The notes under the pieces are model-generated. The model was not told the origin of the DNA. It was given only the letters and a program-made list of their open reading frames with translations, and did no database searches. The position numbers and the translations under genes are program-made. This document shows positions 16,130-24,313 of a stretch of 37,012 nt of DNA, one piece after another. Source of the stretch: Desulfarculales bacterium UBA702. GTDB taxonomy: Bacteria; Desulfobacterota; Syntrophobacteria; Syntrophobacterales; Syntrophobacteraceae. Numbering within the stretch: position 1 is the stretch's first letter; each line of letters opens with the position of its first letter. The stretch covers positions 6,465 to 43,476 of the forward strand of contig DBMI01000096.1 in NCBI GenBank assembly GCA_002298165.1. The letters run 5' to 3'.

Positions 16130-16190
16130 TACACCGGCTGCCTGTTGCCTTTTGCCGTGTTGCGCCCGGCGTTAGTGTATTTCTGGTATT

Positions 16191-16922
16191 TCACAACAAT
16201 TTGGGCAAAATCTCACCCGATTTGCCCGCAATCGAGATGTCATACGTACCACTGTAAGGAGTTGGCTCAAGGTTAACTTCCGCAACCGTTGCGCCAGACC
16301 TTTTTGCCTGAGATCCCATCGAGGCGGCGGGCTGAACCGTACCAGATGTGCCTACCACGATCATCAGATCGCAACTGTTTATTGCTTCATAGGCGGCACC
16401 GAGGACCAGCGGTTCGAGCATCTCGCCAAACCAGACAACATTGGGCCTTAGCAAAGCGCCGCAGGAAGGGCACTCCGGCATTTCGGGAAGAGGTACCCTC
16501 AAATCCTCCATCAACCTGGCGCAGCCCGTGCACCGTACCCACCAGATGTTGCCGTGGAGTTCGGTGATATCGGTGTTGCCGGCCTTGCGGTGAAGACCGT
16601 CTATATTCTGGGTAATCAGTTTAAAGTGGGGAATCCCGCGCTCTATTTCGGCAAGAGCCTGGTGTCCCGGATTTGGAGTAAGGGGAGCGAGCAGTTCGCG
16701 GCGCCAGTTATAGAATTCCCAGACAAGTTTTGGGTCGCGGGAAAAGGCTTCCGGCGTCGCCAGTTCCATTACTGAGTAGCTCTTCCAAAGGCCTCCCTCG
16801 CCCCGGAAGGTGGGTACCCCGGACTCGGCCGAAATGCCGGCTCCAGTCAGCACCACAACCTGTTTGGCTTTCCACAGCTTTTCTCTGAGTTCGGCGATTG
16901 CGCTCTCAACTTTTGCCGTCAT
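16191..16922 (-). CDS. cobB: NAD-dependent protein deacylase, sirtuin (CobB-like)
   Basis: A 243-residue Sir2 enzyme that removes acyl groups from lysines using NAD+, in the cytoplasm. Motifs: GAGISAESGVPTFRG (27-41), TQNIDGLHRKAG (104-115), catalytic His123 in ELHGN, zinc cysteines C131/C134 and C151/C154, then VVWFGEML and VVGTSGTVQPAAS. The Y71-x-x-R74 pair (EFYNWRREL) is the class III signature that favours succinyl or malonyl over acetyl groups. The ATG at 16922 follows a G-rich GGGGGTGGAA. It lies 61 bp downstream (in transcription, upstream) of the GT9 gene on the same strand, so they could share a transcript, though their functions do not suggest a common pathway. Confidence 0.93.
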   Translation of the reverse strand: MTAKVESAIAELREKLWKAKQVVVLTGAGISAESGVPTFRGEGGLWKSYSVMELATPEAFSRDPKLVWEFYNWRRELLAPLTPNPGHQALAEIERGIPHFKLITQNIDGLHRKAGNTDITELHGNIWWVRCTGCARLMEDLRVPLPEMPECPSCGALLRPNVVWFGEMLEPLVLGAAYEAINSCDLMIVVGTSGTVQPAASMGSQAKRSGATVAEVNLEPTPYSGTYDISIAGKSGEILPKLL

Positions 16923-17127
16923 TTTCCACCCCCGCTGGAGAATTATCCAGGAACCGCTTTCAAAACTGAGATTTTACCCGAATCCTTTATGCAATCTCTA
17001 TCGAGCGGGTCCGCCGCTGAAGGCCGAAGAAATACGTGAAGGCCAAAATTCTTACCACAATTGCCGCTAAAGATCATTGAATTTTCCGGAGACCTACCTT
17101 CGATCGACGAGCGGGCAACATCAGGAC

Positions 17128-17306
17128 GGGTTGTTGCCCAAACAAGTTGCGATGCAAATTGCCCTCCCTTGAGGGGGAGGGGCCAGGGGAGGGTGAAAAA
17201 AGATCTAAGAATTTCAACTCCATCCCCCAACCCCTCCGCTAGTGGAGGGGAGTTCTCCTTCAGTTTCGGCCCATTATTTTTCCATTCGGGATTTGGGCAA
17301 CAGCCC
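17128..17306. repeat. MITE/REP-like element with nested inverted repeats
   Basis: Outer arms of 15 bp match in inverted orientation with one mismatch: GGGTTGTTGCCCAAA (17128-17142) and TTTGGGCAACAGCCC (17292-17306). Inside them, two further hairpins face each other: CCCTCCC/GGGAGGG (17162-17168 and 17175-17181) and CCCCTCC/GGAGGGG (17231-17237 and 17244-17250), which are themselves roughly inverted copies. This layout is typical of non-coding mobile palindromic elements. No coding capacity is present. Confidence 0.65.
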
Positions 17307-17387
17307 GATGAGACCTTGCCGAAACCATGATTGGGGTTGAGTTGAAGTTTAAACTGAAAATGAGAGGCGAGAGGGCCTGAAAGAAAA

Positions 17388-17590
17388 GGGTAGCCCGGAT
17401 TTATATCCGGGTGCGGAGCACAAGAGGGCTCGCGGAGACGCGTGAAATCGGGATGACGAACAGGTGCAAAATAGTGAAAGTACAATTTGGCAAAGTGGTA
17501 GCTGCTTGAAAAAAGGGGCCTTTGGAGTTGAATTACTGCTATATCGCTGTCCTCTAGCGCTTCGCGCCCGGATATAAATCCGGGCTACCC
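17388..17590. repeat. REP-type 24-bp inverted pair (REPIN-like)
   Basis: A perfect 24-bp inverted repeat: 17388-17411 and 17567-17590, separated by 155 nt. Each arm contains its own 7-bp hairpin CCCGGAT/ATCCGGG with a 4-nt loop. Two REP-like palindromes in opposite orientation form a REPIN-like unit. Together with the neighbouring element at 17128-17306 it fills most of the 800-bp gene-free stretch 16923-17722, in which I see no gene. Confidence 0.75.
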
Positions 17591-17661
17591 ACTCTGCCCT
17601 CTTCCATATTATGGCGTTCCGCTTTGGGCAAAGTCCCTGAAACCGAATACCTGACGGGCAC

Positions 17662-17702
17662 AAAAAAGGGCAGGCCGGAAGACTTACCCCGTAGCCTGCC
17701 CT
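17662..17702 (-). terminator. Rho-independent terminator of the epimerase gene
   Basis: Read on the minus strand, a perfect 9-bp stem AGGGCAGGC/GCCTGCCCT (17702-17694 with 17675-17667) is followed by a run of T at 17667-17662. It lies 20 bp after the stop at 17723. Confidence 0.85.
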
Positions 17703-17722
17703 GAAAGGTCCTGACCGCTTGG

Positions 17723-18700
17723 TTAGAATTTTTTCAAAACGTTCAGCTTGCCTTCCTCCCTCAGGAGGTCGTCAAAATATGCGATTGTTTTTGCAAGCCC
17801 CTCTCTCAGGGGCACCTTGGGTTCCCAACCCAGCTTCTCCTTAGCCACGGATATGTCGGGCCTGCGCATTACCGGATCGTCCTGGGGCAGGGGCTTTCGT
17901 GCAAGTTCGGATTTGGAGCCCGTCATTTCCAGAACCATTTCGGCAAGCTCTATGATTGTAAATTCCACCGGATTGCCCAGGTTAACCGGTCCCGTGAAAC
18001 CTTCCGGGGTATTCATCAGCTTTATGAAACCCTCGATCAGATCATCGACATAACCGAACGAGCGGGTCTGCTGGCCGTCGCCGTAGATGGTCAGGGGCTG
18101 GCCGGTGAGGGCCTGAACAATGAAATTAGAGACAACCCGGCCGTCATTTGGATGCATGCGTGGGCCGTATGTATTGAAGATCCTGGCTACCTTGATGTTG
18201 AGCCTGTGCTGGCGGTGATAATCGAAGAAAAGGGTCTCGGCGCAGCGCTTGCCCTCATCATAGCAGGACCTCGGCCCGATGCAGTTGACGTTTCCCCAGT
18301 ACGATTCCTTTTGCGGGTGCTCGATGGGATTTCCGTAAACTTCCGAGGTGGAAGCCTGCATTATCTTGATCTTGAGGCGCTTTGCCAGTCCGAGCATATT
18401 TATCGATCCGTGCACGTTGACCTTTGTAGTCTGCACGGGATCGTTCTGATAGTGGATTGGGGAGGCCGGACATGCCAGGTTGAAGATCTCGTCGACTTCG
18501 ACATAAAGCGGATAGGTGATATCGTGCCGGTAGAGTTCGAAATATGGATTTTCGAGCATCTTCAGGATGTTTCGCTTGCTCCCCGTATATAGATTGTCGA
18601 TACAAAGCACGTCATGGCCGTCTTTTAGGAGTCTTTCACAAAGGTGGGAACCGAGAAAGCCGGCCCCGCCGGTAACTGCGCTTCGTTTTCGAAGGTGCAT
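17723..18700 (-). CDS. UDP-glucuronate decarboxylase-like NAD-dependent epimerase/dehydratase
   Basis: A 325-residue short-chain dehydrogenase of the extended type. NAD-binding GGAGFLG at 11-17; ASTSEVYGNP at 116-125; catalytic Tyr147 and Lys151 in SCYDEGK; RIFNTYGPRMHPNDGRVV near 172; then YGDGQQTRSFGYVDDL. The combination NTYGPRM, FGYVDDLIEG and about 315-residue length is typical of UDP-xylose synthase (UXS), which converts UDP-glucuronate to UDP-xylose for envelope sugars, but related dehydratases look alike. I chose the ATG at 18700 because GAAGGA lies 7 nt upstream; a TTG at 18715 opens the same frame but would overlap that site. It has its own near-consensus promoter and terminator, so it is a single-gene unit. 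Confidence 0.88.
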   Translation of the reverse strand: MHLRKRSAVTGGAGFLGSHLCERLLKDGHDVLCIDNLYTGSKRNILKMLENPYFELYRHDITYPLYVEVDEIFNLACPASPIHYQNDPVQTTKVNVHGSINMLGLAKRLKIKIMQASTSEVYGNPIEHPQKESYWGNVNCIGPRSCYDEGKRCAETLFFDYHRQHRLNIKVARIFNTYGPRMHPNDGRVVSNFIVQALTGQPLTIYGDGQQTRSFGYVDDLIEGFIKLMNTPEGFTGPVNLGNPVEFTIIELAEMVLEMTGSKSELARKPLPQDDPVMRRPDISVAKEKLGWEPKVPLREGLAKTIAYFDDLLREEGKLNVLKKF

Positions 18701-18789
18701 GGTTTTTTCCTTCAAAATTTTGGTATCGATTTAAAAAATGCCTGAAAATAAAAATAGTTCCAGGCAGCCGGCAGGTTTTCAGCGGGCGT

Positions 18790-18817
18790 ATTATATCCCT
18801 TTGCCCGCCTTTGACAA
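18790..18817 (-). promoter_or_regulatory. Sigma-70-type promoter of the epimerase gene
   Basis: On the minus strand: -35 TTGTCA (18812-18817, 5 of 6), a 16-bp spacer and perfect -10 TATAAT (18790-18795). The leader would be about 80 nt. Confidence 0.8.
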
Positions 18818-19252
18818 TCTATACTTGATAAAAGCCTCTCAGAGCGCCCGCACCGGGCCTCATGCTAATTCCAGGGGACCTCGAATCGTTTGAGAATGTC
18901 CAGGACTCGATCAGGATTCCGGTTCGCAGGTAAGTTCAGGGATCTTGTACTCAAGATTCTAAATCCATAGATGAACTTTCTGCTGCTTAAGCAGAAGTGA
19001 TCATGCTTTAGGCCCGCAGGCACGAAAAAGATTACCTTCTGCGCGGCGATCAAAAATAGATAGGTCAAGGCAAACAATGAATCAATGGAAAAGTGGAGGG
19101 AAGCTCTTGCGACGAGAGTGGCCGAAGCTTCGAAAAATACGTTTCCCTGATTAAAGGCATGGTGCGGAAAGTTGCAGAAGGCTCGGAAATGCTAAAAAAT
19201 AACCCGCCCCCTTGAATTGGGGTATTACCATCAGGGGATCCCGCAACGCGAG
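18818..19252. other. Gene-free stretch between the GGDEF gene and the epimerase promoter
   Basis: About 435 bp. A 70-codon minus-strand frame (18865-19077) is open, but it lacks a recognisable motif or a clear ribosome binding site. Just after the GGDEF stop, the minus strand carries a short C4/G4 hairpin followed by a T-rich stretch (about 19195-19225) that may be a weak terminator. Confidence 0.4.
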
Positions 19253-20470
19253 TCATTCGGCTGTGTTCTTGCCTTTATTTTTGGCCTCGTAAAGGGCGGC
19301 ATCGGCTCTGGCGATTACATCCTCCGGGGTGGTGTCCGTTTCCTCGACCTGGGCCGCGCCAACGCTGATTGAAAGCTGGATCTGCGCATCCTGATATATG
19401 AAACGGGTATTTGCAATGGCATTCGATAATTTCTGCGCTACAACATCGGCGGACTTGAGATCGGTCAAGGGAAGGCATACCACGAACTCGTCGCCGCCGT
19501 ATCGCGCAACGAAATCCGATTCCCGCAGGTTCTTCGTGACTCTTTCAACAACATAGCTGATACACTTGTCTCCCACCCAGTGGCCGTAGGTGTCGTTTAC
19601 CTTCTTAAAATTGTCGATATCGAAAAATACGAGCGAAAAGATGATGTTGTGACGTTTGAATTTCTTGATTTCCTTTCGCAGATGCCGGTCCAGGCCCCTG
19701 CGGTTTGCGATCCCGGTGAGAGGGTCGATTAAAACTTCGAGTTCCAGGGCTTTCCTCCTGCGCTGGTCTCGGGCAACCCTCTCATGCATGTCTTTGAGAT
19801 TACTGGTCAGTCTATCTATAGCAGATTCGAATCGGCGCTCCCGGAGCCGGTCTTCTGTCTTTTTTCTTTCCAGCGCCCTTTTGATGGCTTCCAGCTTGGT
19901 TTTTAATATTTTCCTGATTTCGGAAAGATTTTGGCTCGAGTTGGCCATTTCCTCAATGTCAGTTACATGAGAATCCATCGTGGTGTTGAACATATTGTTG
20001 GCGCGGTGGGTCATGGTGGTGTCCTGGATAAGACCCAGGCACTTGCTTTCCACATCGCTCAACTGGGCGCCGATTTCAACAATCAGGCCTGAAAATGCCC
20101 GCTTATCTTCGGCAACCATCGAGTTGTAATCTTGAACAAGATCGATGACGTCGTCGCGAAGTACTCGAAAAGTCTGGAAGTTCGGAGCCTCGTGTATCCT
20201 GGAGAGAATAGCGCAAAACCGACTTCTGAATTCCTCGCCGGATTGGTGCCCCAGTTCGGCCAAAATTCTTGAATAGGCGGCCTTCAACTCACTGAGACAG
20301 CCCTGGAGGCCAAGCAAGTCAAGAATTTCGGATCTGCACGACAGCGCATCGTGCAGGCTTGATTCTGAAAGCCCATGCCGGGTTGAGGAAATACTTTTGA
20401 GTTCCTCTATTATCATCTGGCAGAGGAAGCCTAGTACCGCCGGTTGTTCATTTCCGCTTTTTTCGCCCAT
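19253..20470 (-). CDS. Diguanylate cyclase (GGDEF domain)
   Basis: A 405-residue protein predicted to make c-di-GMP from two GTP. The C-terminal GGDEF domain starts with IDPLTGIANRRGLDRHL, has FDIDNFKKVNDTYGHWVGD, the active-site YGGDEFVV (GGDEF at 325-329) and SISVGAAQ. An allosteric I-site RESD (316-319) sits exactly five residues before GGDEF, so product inhibition is expected. The first about 230 residues have no membrane segment and read as helices, ending in a charged coiled coil (KLEAIKRALERKKTEDRLRE), a typical signalling linker. I chose the ATG at 20470 (GGAG 7 nt upstream) over an upstream GTG at 20545. The input signal is unknown. No PilZ or EAL gene is in the window. Confidence 0.93.
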   Translation of the reverse strand: MGEKSGNEQPAVLGFLCQMIIEELKSISSTRHGLSESSLHDALSCRSEILDLLGLQGCLSELKAAYSRILAELGHQSGEEFRSRFCAILSRIHEAPNFQTFRVLRDDVIDLVQDYNSMVAEDKRAFSGLIVEIGAQLSDVESKCLGLIQDTTMTHRANNMFNTTMDSHVTDIEEMANSSQNLSEIRKILKTKLEAIKRALERKKTEDRLRERRFESAIDRLTSNLKDMHERVARDQRRRKALELEVLIDPLTGIANRRGLDRHLRKEIKKFKRHNIIFSLVFFDIDNFKKVNDTYGHWVGDKCISYVVERVTKNLRESDFVARYGGDEFVVCLPLTDLKSADVVAQKLSNAIANTRFIYQDAQIQLSISVGAAQVEETDTTPEDVIARADAALYEAKNKGKNTAE

Positions 20471-20947
20471 TACCTGCTCCGAATACACCTTAGCTGCCGG
20501 CTGCACGTTCCAGACGGCCAAAGATCCTACCGTGAAACACCACAAATTCCAGCCTGCCCCCTTGTGAGCTTCAGAAATATGGATGTGAGCCCAACGCCAC
20601 AGACTTCAACAGCTCGAAGGCAAATCCGTCTTGGTGGTTATACTCAAGAAATTTCCTAATCTGGAATACAACCCAATTAATCAGCAGAGATCACACATAG
20701 AATCGGGAATTCCTCTGTATTTCTCAAGAAATTTTAGACGCAAACCCAGCAGGTCACATGTTGCTGAAATTAACGAAGGAATAAATTCCTGCAGCTGGTG
20801 GAGATTTTTACTTGGCACCTGCCGAGACAAGTTGGGCGGGAATCACACCCGCCCATAAAATGTGTTGGAATTAACCGGTAAATCAGCAAACGCTTAGACG
20901 ACTTGTGTTCTTGCTTATTTTCTTCCTCTTAATTAAGTTGGCGCTCC
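20471..20947. other. Gene-free stretch between GGDEF and chemoreceptor genes
   Basis: About 480 bp. The only clear structure is an 8-bp perfect hairpin TGGGCGGG/CCCGCCCA (20833-20840 and 20848-20855, 7-nt loop), about 95 bp after the chemoreceptor stop on the minus strand. No T-run follows on either strand. No small gene with a ribosome binding site was seen. Confidence 0.45.
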
Positions 20948-22843
20948 TTATTTTAGAGATTCCAAAAGCTTTTCGGAATTTGATGGCCTTGGGCCGAGAG
21001 GGGACACAATGGCGCGGGCAAGTCTGATGTCCGGCTTCTCGGATGCCTCACCGATTTCCACGCCGGCATTGATTCTCCCTGAATCGCCCACCAGCGAGAC
21101 CAGATCAACAACGTACTCCCTCATTTCTTGAGCTCGAGAGGTCATTTCCGTTGATGCCGCAGCCGATTCTTCGGCATTCAAGGCATTCTTCTGGATTACC
21201 TTGTCCATCTCGGCTACTGCCTTGTTGACCTGGTCTATACCCTGGGCTTGCTCCTGGGATGCGGCCGCGATCTCGCCCACCAGTTCCCCAACCCTTGAAA
21301 CACTTTGTGAGACCATGTTGAACTCGCCGTTGGTCTTCTCAACCAGTTCTGCTCCCTCATGTACCGTCTTTACCGTTGCCTCGATCAGCGAGGCGGTGTT
21401 TTTGGCTGCCTCGGATGCCCTTTTCGCAAGATTTCTGACCTCATCGGCAACGACCGCGAAACCAGCGCCTGCCTCACCGGCGCGTGCCGCTTCAACTGCC
21501 GCGTTAAGCGCCAGGAGGTTTGTCTGGAAGGCTACTTCGTCAATCGTTTTGATTATCTTCTGGGTTTGCTCGTTTGCCCTTGAAATTTCGCCCATGGAAA
21601 CAGTCAGACCTCCCATTGAATCGTTGGCCTGATTTATCGTCTGCTTGGCTTCCTCCATCAGCAGGTTGGCCTGTGATGCATTAGTGGCGTTCTGTTTGGT
21701 CATGGATGACATCTCTTCAAGGGAGGAAGAAGTCTGTTCGACAGCCGAAGCTTGCCTCGATGCTCCCTCAGCCATTTCATTGCTGGATTTTGAGACCTGG
21801 TCCGAGGCTGCGCCAACTTGTGCGGAAACTTCCGTTAGGCCTAGAATAGCCTTATTGATTGGCTTAGTTATGGACCTTACCAGCATGATGGAGAGGCCCC
21901 AGAAAGAAAGGACACCCAGAAAAAGGATCGCTGAAATCACCCTTACCGCCGAGTGTTTCTGCTTCATGATAGATTCGTTTACCTGGTCAAGGAAAACATC
22001 CGCGGTTTCAACTATCTTTATTCCGCTTTCATTTAACTCCTTCAGAATTTCGCTTTCCTGCTGATAGAGGCGCAGGGACTGCTCGATCGAGTCCAGGAAC
22101 TTAAGCAGGGATTGCCTCACGTCCGTAGCCGTCTTTATCCATGCCTGGTTTTTAAGGGCAGAGGAGAACTGCTCGAGTGCGGTCAGGTAGGTCTGGACGT
22201 TTCCGTTCGCCAGCTTCTTGTATTCCTGAAGATACTTCTGGTCCCCGCTGATGAGAAATTGTAACTGAATGTTCTGGAGCTGAATAAAAGCCGTTTTGCA
22301 GTCCTTGAGAACATTCAGCATGCCGAACTCGCGGGCGGTAATGGTCTCACCGTCCATCTGGAGCTGGGCCTGCTTCCCTTCTATTTCTACCTGGATACGG
22401 TGAAGGAGTCCTTCTGATTCGCGAAGTGGTTTTACCATTTCTTCTTTGAGGGTGGACTGCTGTGCGTGAACTGCTACCAAATCACCGAAGAGTTTTTTGT
22501 ATGCATCGAAATCGCTGCCCATTGAGGCGAGATACCCTTTCCAAGCCTCATTTTGGGTGGATTGGCCTATGCTCTGCAACCCCTTGTCGACCTGCTCGGC
22601 TTTCTCAATAAACCTGGATTTGAGTTCGGGAGTGTAAAACTGCAGGAAAGTCTTTTCCGCAACCCGCGTGACAAGGACTTTTTCTACCGTTTTGGCGACG
22701 TCCTCCTTCATGAAGTTGGCTTCTTCGACCTTCGAATAGTAATACAGGCCCACACCGACGGCTGATACAACGAGAAACGAGCTTAGCGCCACAAAAGCAA
22801 ATAGTTTCTTTTTAAGGCTCATACTGCCCGTTTTTAACTTCAT
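20948..22843 (-). CDS. Methyl-accepting chemotaxis protein
   Basis: A 631-residue transmembrane receptor that signals to CheA/CheW. TM1 is at about residues 14-33 (LFAFVALSSFLVV). A long, largely helical periplasmic region of about 265 residues follows, with no Cache-type motif and more like a helical-bundle sensor. TM2 is near 300-323 (SAILFLGVLSFWGLSI), then a HAMP linker (VRSITKPINKAI) and the cytoplasmic hairpin with the conserved tip IDEVAFQTNLLALNAAVEA and ARAGEAGAGFAVVADEVRNL. There is no CheR/CheB-tethering pentapeptide at the C-terminus (ends KLLESLK). I chose the ATG at 22843 (GGGGGAG 8 nt upstream) over an upstream ATG-like start at 22900. The periplasmic Cache-protein gene lies 83 bp upstream on the same strand, so the two likely form an operon. 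Confidence 0.93.
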   Translation of the reverse strand: MKLKTGSMSLKKKLFAFVALSSFLVVSAVGVGLYYYSKVEEANFMKEDVAKTVEKVLVTRVAEKTFLQFYTPELKSRFIEKAEQVDKGLQSIGQSTQNEAWKGYLASMGSDFDAYKKLFGDLVAVHAQQSTLKEEMVKPLRESEGLLHRIQVEIEGKQAQLQMDGETITAREFGMLNVLKDCKTAFIQLQNIQLQFLISGDQKYLQEYKKLANGNVQTYLTALEQFSSALKNQAWIKTATDVRQSLLKFLDSIEQSLRLYQQESEILKELNESGIKIVETADVFLDQVNESIMKQKHSAVRVISAILFLGVLSFWGLSIMLVRSITKPINKAILGLTEVSAQVGAASDQVSKSSNEMAEGASRQASAVEQTSSSLEEMSSMTKQNATNASQANLLMEEAKQTINQANDSMGGLTVSMGEISRANEQTQKIIKTIDEVAFQTNLLALNAAVEAARAGEAGAGFAVVADEVRNLAKRASEAAKNTASLIEATVKTVHEGAELVEKTNGEFNMVSQSVSRVGELVGEIAAASQEQAQGIDQVNKAVAEMDKVIQKNALNAEESAAASTEMTSRAQEMREYVVDLVSLVGDSGRINAGVEIGEASEKPDIRLARAIVSPLGPRPSNSEKLLESLK

Positions 22844-22882
22844 CGACCGGCTCCCCCTTCCTTGAAGTCCGTTTCGCTGCTT

Positions 22883-22918
22883 CGGGCCGGGCCGGTGCAA
22901 TCCGCCGCTGCCGGCCCG
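22883..22918 (-). promoter_or_regulatory. Hairpin between the Cache-protein and chemoreceptor genes
   Basis: A perfect 8-bp GC-rich inverted repeat (CGGGCCGG at 22883-22890 and CCGGCCCG at 22911-22918, 20-nt loop) in the 83-bp gap. It has no T-run, so it may stabilise the upstream message or set the ratio of the two products; it does not look like an intrinsic terminator. Confidence 0.5.
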
Positions 22919-22926
22919 GAACTATT

Positions 22927-23490
22927 CTATTTTATTACACTGGCTATATCGGCTTCGCTCATATCATACACACCGCAGCCCATTATCATGGGCTCGCCAT
23001 CGACCTTGACCAGCTTCACGTAAGAGACCTTCCGCGCCGGGGTCTTTTCTCCGGGTTTGGGCCACATATACTCCACCCATCCCGCGCCTTTAGCCTTGGC
23101 GACTTCGTTCATTGCCGTGAAGAAGAGCTTCCCGTTCGAATCCTTGAGATCGATGTAATTCTGACCCTCCATCTTGTATTTGATGGGGTGCATGCGCATA
23201 ACGGCGCCTTCATCGTGGATCCAGATGTAGGTGCCGGCGAAAATGAATTCACTCTCCTTGCCCTTGAATTTGGGAAATGCCGCCTTTCCTTCTTTTTCGA
23301 GAAGCGCGGCCGCTTTGTTTACTTTTTCAATGATCATCGATGGAGTAGGCTTTGTGGACGCAGTGGAAAGGCAGAATTCCTCGGATTCCTTTGCCAGTTC
23401 CTCGGGATTGTTTTGCGCCAGGACAACGGCTGCCTGAAGTGCAAACGCCATGCATAAAGAGACCAGTACTACCTTGATAATCGTTTTCAT
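22927..23490 (-). CDS. Periplasmic single-Cache-domain sensor protein
   Basis: A 187-residue exported protein. Signal peptide: MKTIIKVVLVSLCMAFALQA, cleaved after VVLAQ or nearby. The mature part begins with a helix (NPEELAKESEEFCLS) and has the Cache_2-type strands FAGTYIWIHDEGAVMRMHP, NYIDLKDSNGKLFFTAMNE, GAGWVEYMWPKPGE and VDGEPMIMGCGVY. Such domains bind small ligands in the periplasm. It has no transmembrane anchor beyond the signal peptide and no output domain. I chose the ATG at 23490 because AGGAGG is 6 nt upstream; the preceding in-frame ATG abuts the site. Its operon partner is the chemoreceptor at 20948, whose own periplasmic domain is different, suggesting that this protein presents a signal to it. 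That coupling is inference. Confidence 0.85.
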   Translation of the reverse strand: MKTIIKVVLVSLCMAFALQAAVVLAQNNPEELAKESEEFCLSTASTKPTPSMIIEKVNKAAALLEKEGKAAFPKFKGKESEFIFAGTYIWIHDEGAVMRMHPIKYKMEGQNYIDLKDSNGKLFFTAMNEVAKAKGAGWVEYMWPKPGEKTPARKVSYVKLVKVDGEPMIMGCGVYDMSEADIASVIK

Positions 23491-23649
23491 CCACATCCTC
23501 CTGTTTGGGAGTGCGAGTAAGGGAAAAATTCCTCTCTCTCTCTGACGCCATGATACATAGATTGATTTGATTTGGATGTTTTGACGGTAGCGGATTTGGT
23601 ACGGAGCTTTGAACTTTAACATCGATGGATTTGGGAAAGCAGGAGGTGA

Positions 23650-23676
23650 CCGTCCGTCGTTTATTTATTCGGACGG
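23650..23676 (-). promoter_or_regulatory. Leader hairpin of the Cache/chemoreceptor operon
   Basis: A perfect 7-bp stem CCGTCCG/CGGACGG (23650-23656 and 23670-23676) with a 13-nt AT-rich loop. It falls in the roughly 210-nt leader between the predicted promoter and the Cache-protein start. Confidence 0.45.
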
Positions 23677-23710
23677 GAACGATACTTACTTAAAAATATT
23701 TTTATGAGAA

Positions 23711-23760
23711 ATAATGAAAGGATTGTATTTTGTAGTCAAATAACGTTTAACGTTAAACGT
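23711..23760 (-). promoter_or_regulatory. Promoter with upstream 18-bp palindromic operator
   Basis: On the minus strand: -35 TTGACT (23734-23739), a 17-bp spacer and -10 CATTAT (23711-23716, 4 of 6). A perfect 18-bp palindrome, ACGTTTAACGTTAAACGT (23743-23760), lies 3 bp upstream of the -35. Its centre is about 47 bp before the likely transcript start, a position typical of an activator site. It would drive the Cache-protein/chemoreceptor operon. Confidence 0.55.
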
Positions 23761-24313
23761 GTTGGTCTTTGTGATAATTTATGCATGTGTCCACCAATGT
23801 CGGCTGCTGTCTTCAGAGCAGCAGCGTCTCTAGATTTTTCAAAACTTCACGAGTATATTCTTCAGCAGACATATCTCAAATGTTTCCCGAAACACCGCAG
23901 TCCCAAGCCTCGCAGGGATAACGGCTATCTTGACTATTTCAGATATTCTCAATTTTCAGAGACATGAACTGTGGATCGTTATGACAACGCGCATACAAAA
24001 CTGGGAACTGGCTTCAACCGGCGATAACCCAATGTAGATGACGCTAAAAACTTAATGATATTAATTCTCATTTCCAAATTAATGTAGTAAGATCCTCAAC
24101 CTTGGATCGGGCATTTACGCCCCTGAACTCACCTGCCTCTCGAAATTGGCCTAATTGGCCGGCTGGCACCTTGCACCCAGTCTGGGGTATCGGAGGATGC
24201 TTGCCCCACAGTCCCATTTATTTAGGAAAAGGTTACTCGGGCCACGGGAGCAATAAGTATTGAATCCTGTTGGTCCCGATCAATAGCGTACCTGGAGGCG
24301 CAAGCGGAGTACC
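23761..24313. other. Gene-free stretch between the Cache/MCP operon promoter and the histidine kinase
   Basis: About 550 bp. An 87-codon plus-strand frame at 23704-23967 overlaps the palindrome and promoter and has no motif, so I do not accept it. The region contains a Fur-like box at 24056-24070 and the GGAG site before the kinase start. No promoter elements for the kinase gene were clear. Confidence 0.4.
24056..24070. promoter_or_regulatory. Fur-type 7-1-7 box candidate
   Basis: TGATATT-A-ATTCTCA matches the 7-1-7 Fur inverted repeat (TGATAAT-n-ATTATCA) at 12 of 14 positions. It lies about 245 bp upstream of the MASE3 histidine kinase gene. A match of this length can occur by chance in AT-rich sequence. 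Confidence 0.35.

Noticed and set aside
16943..17485. A 180-codon minus-strand frame between the sirtuin and epimerase genes
   Set aside because: It runs through the inverted-repeat elements and has no protein motif.
18865..19077. A 70-codon minus-strand frame, possibly a small toxin-like protein
   Set aside because: No toxin-family motif, no antitoxin partner and no ribosome binding site that I can support.
23704..23967. An 87-codon plus-strand frame
   Set aside because: It covers the palindrome and promoter of the divergent operon, has no ribosome binding site and no motif.
24160..24180. Sigma-54 promoter (TGGCACCTTGC)
   Set aside because: The GG-to-GC spacing is 6 nt where sigma-54 needs 10.
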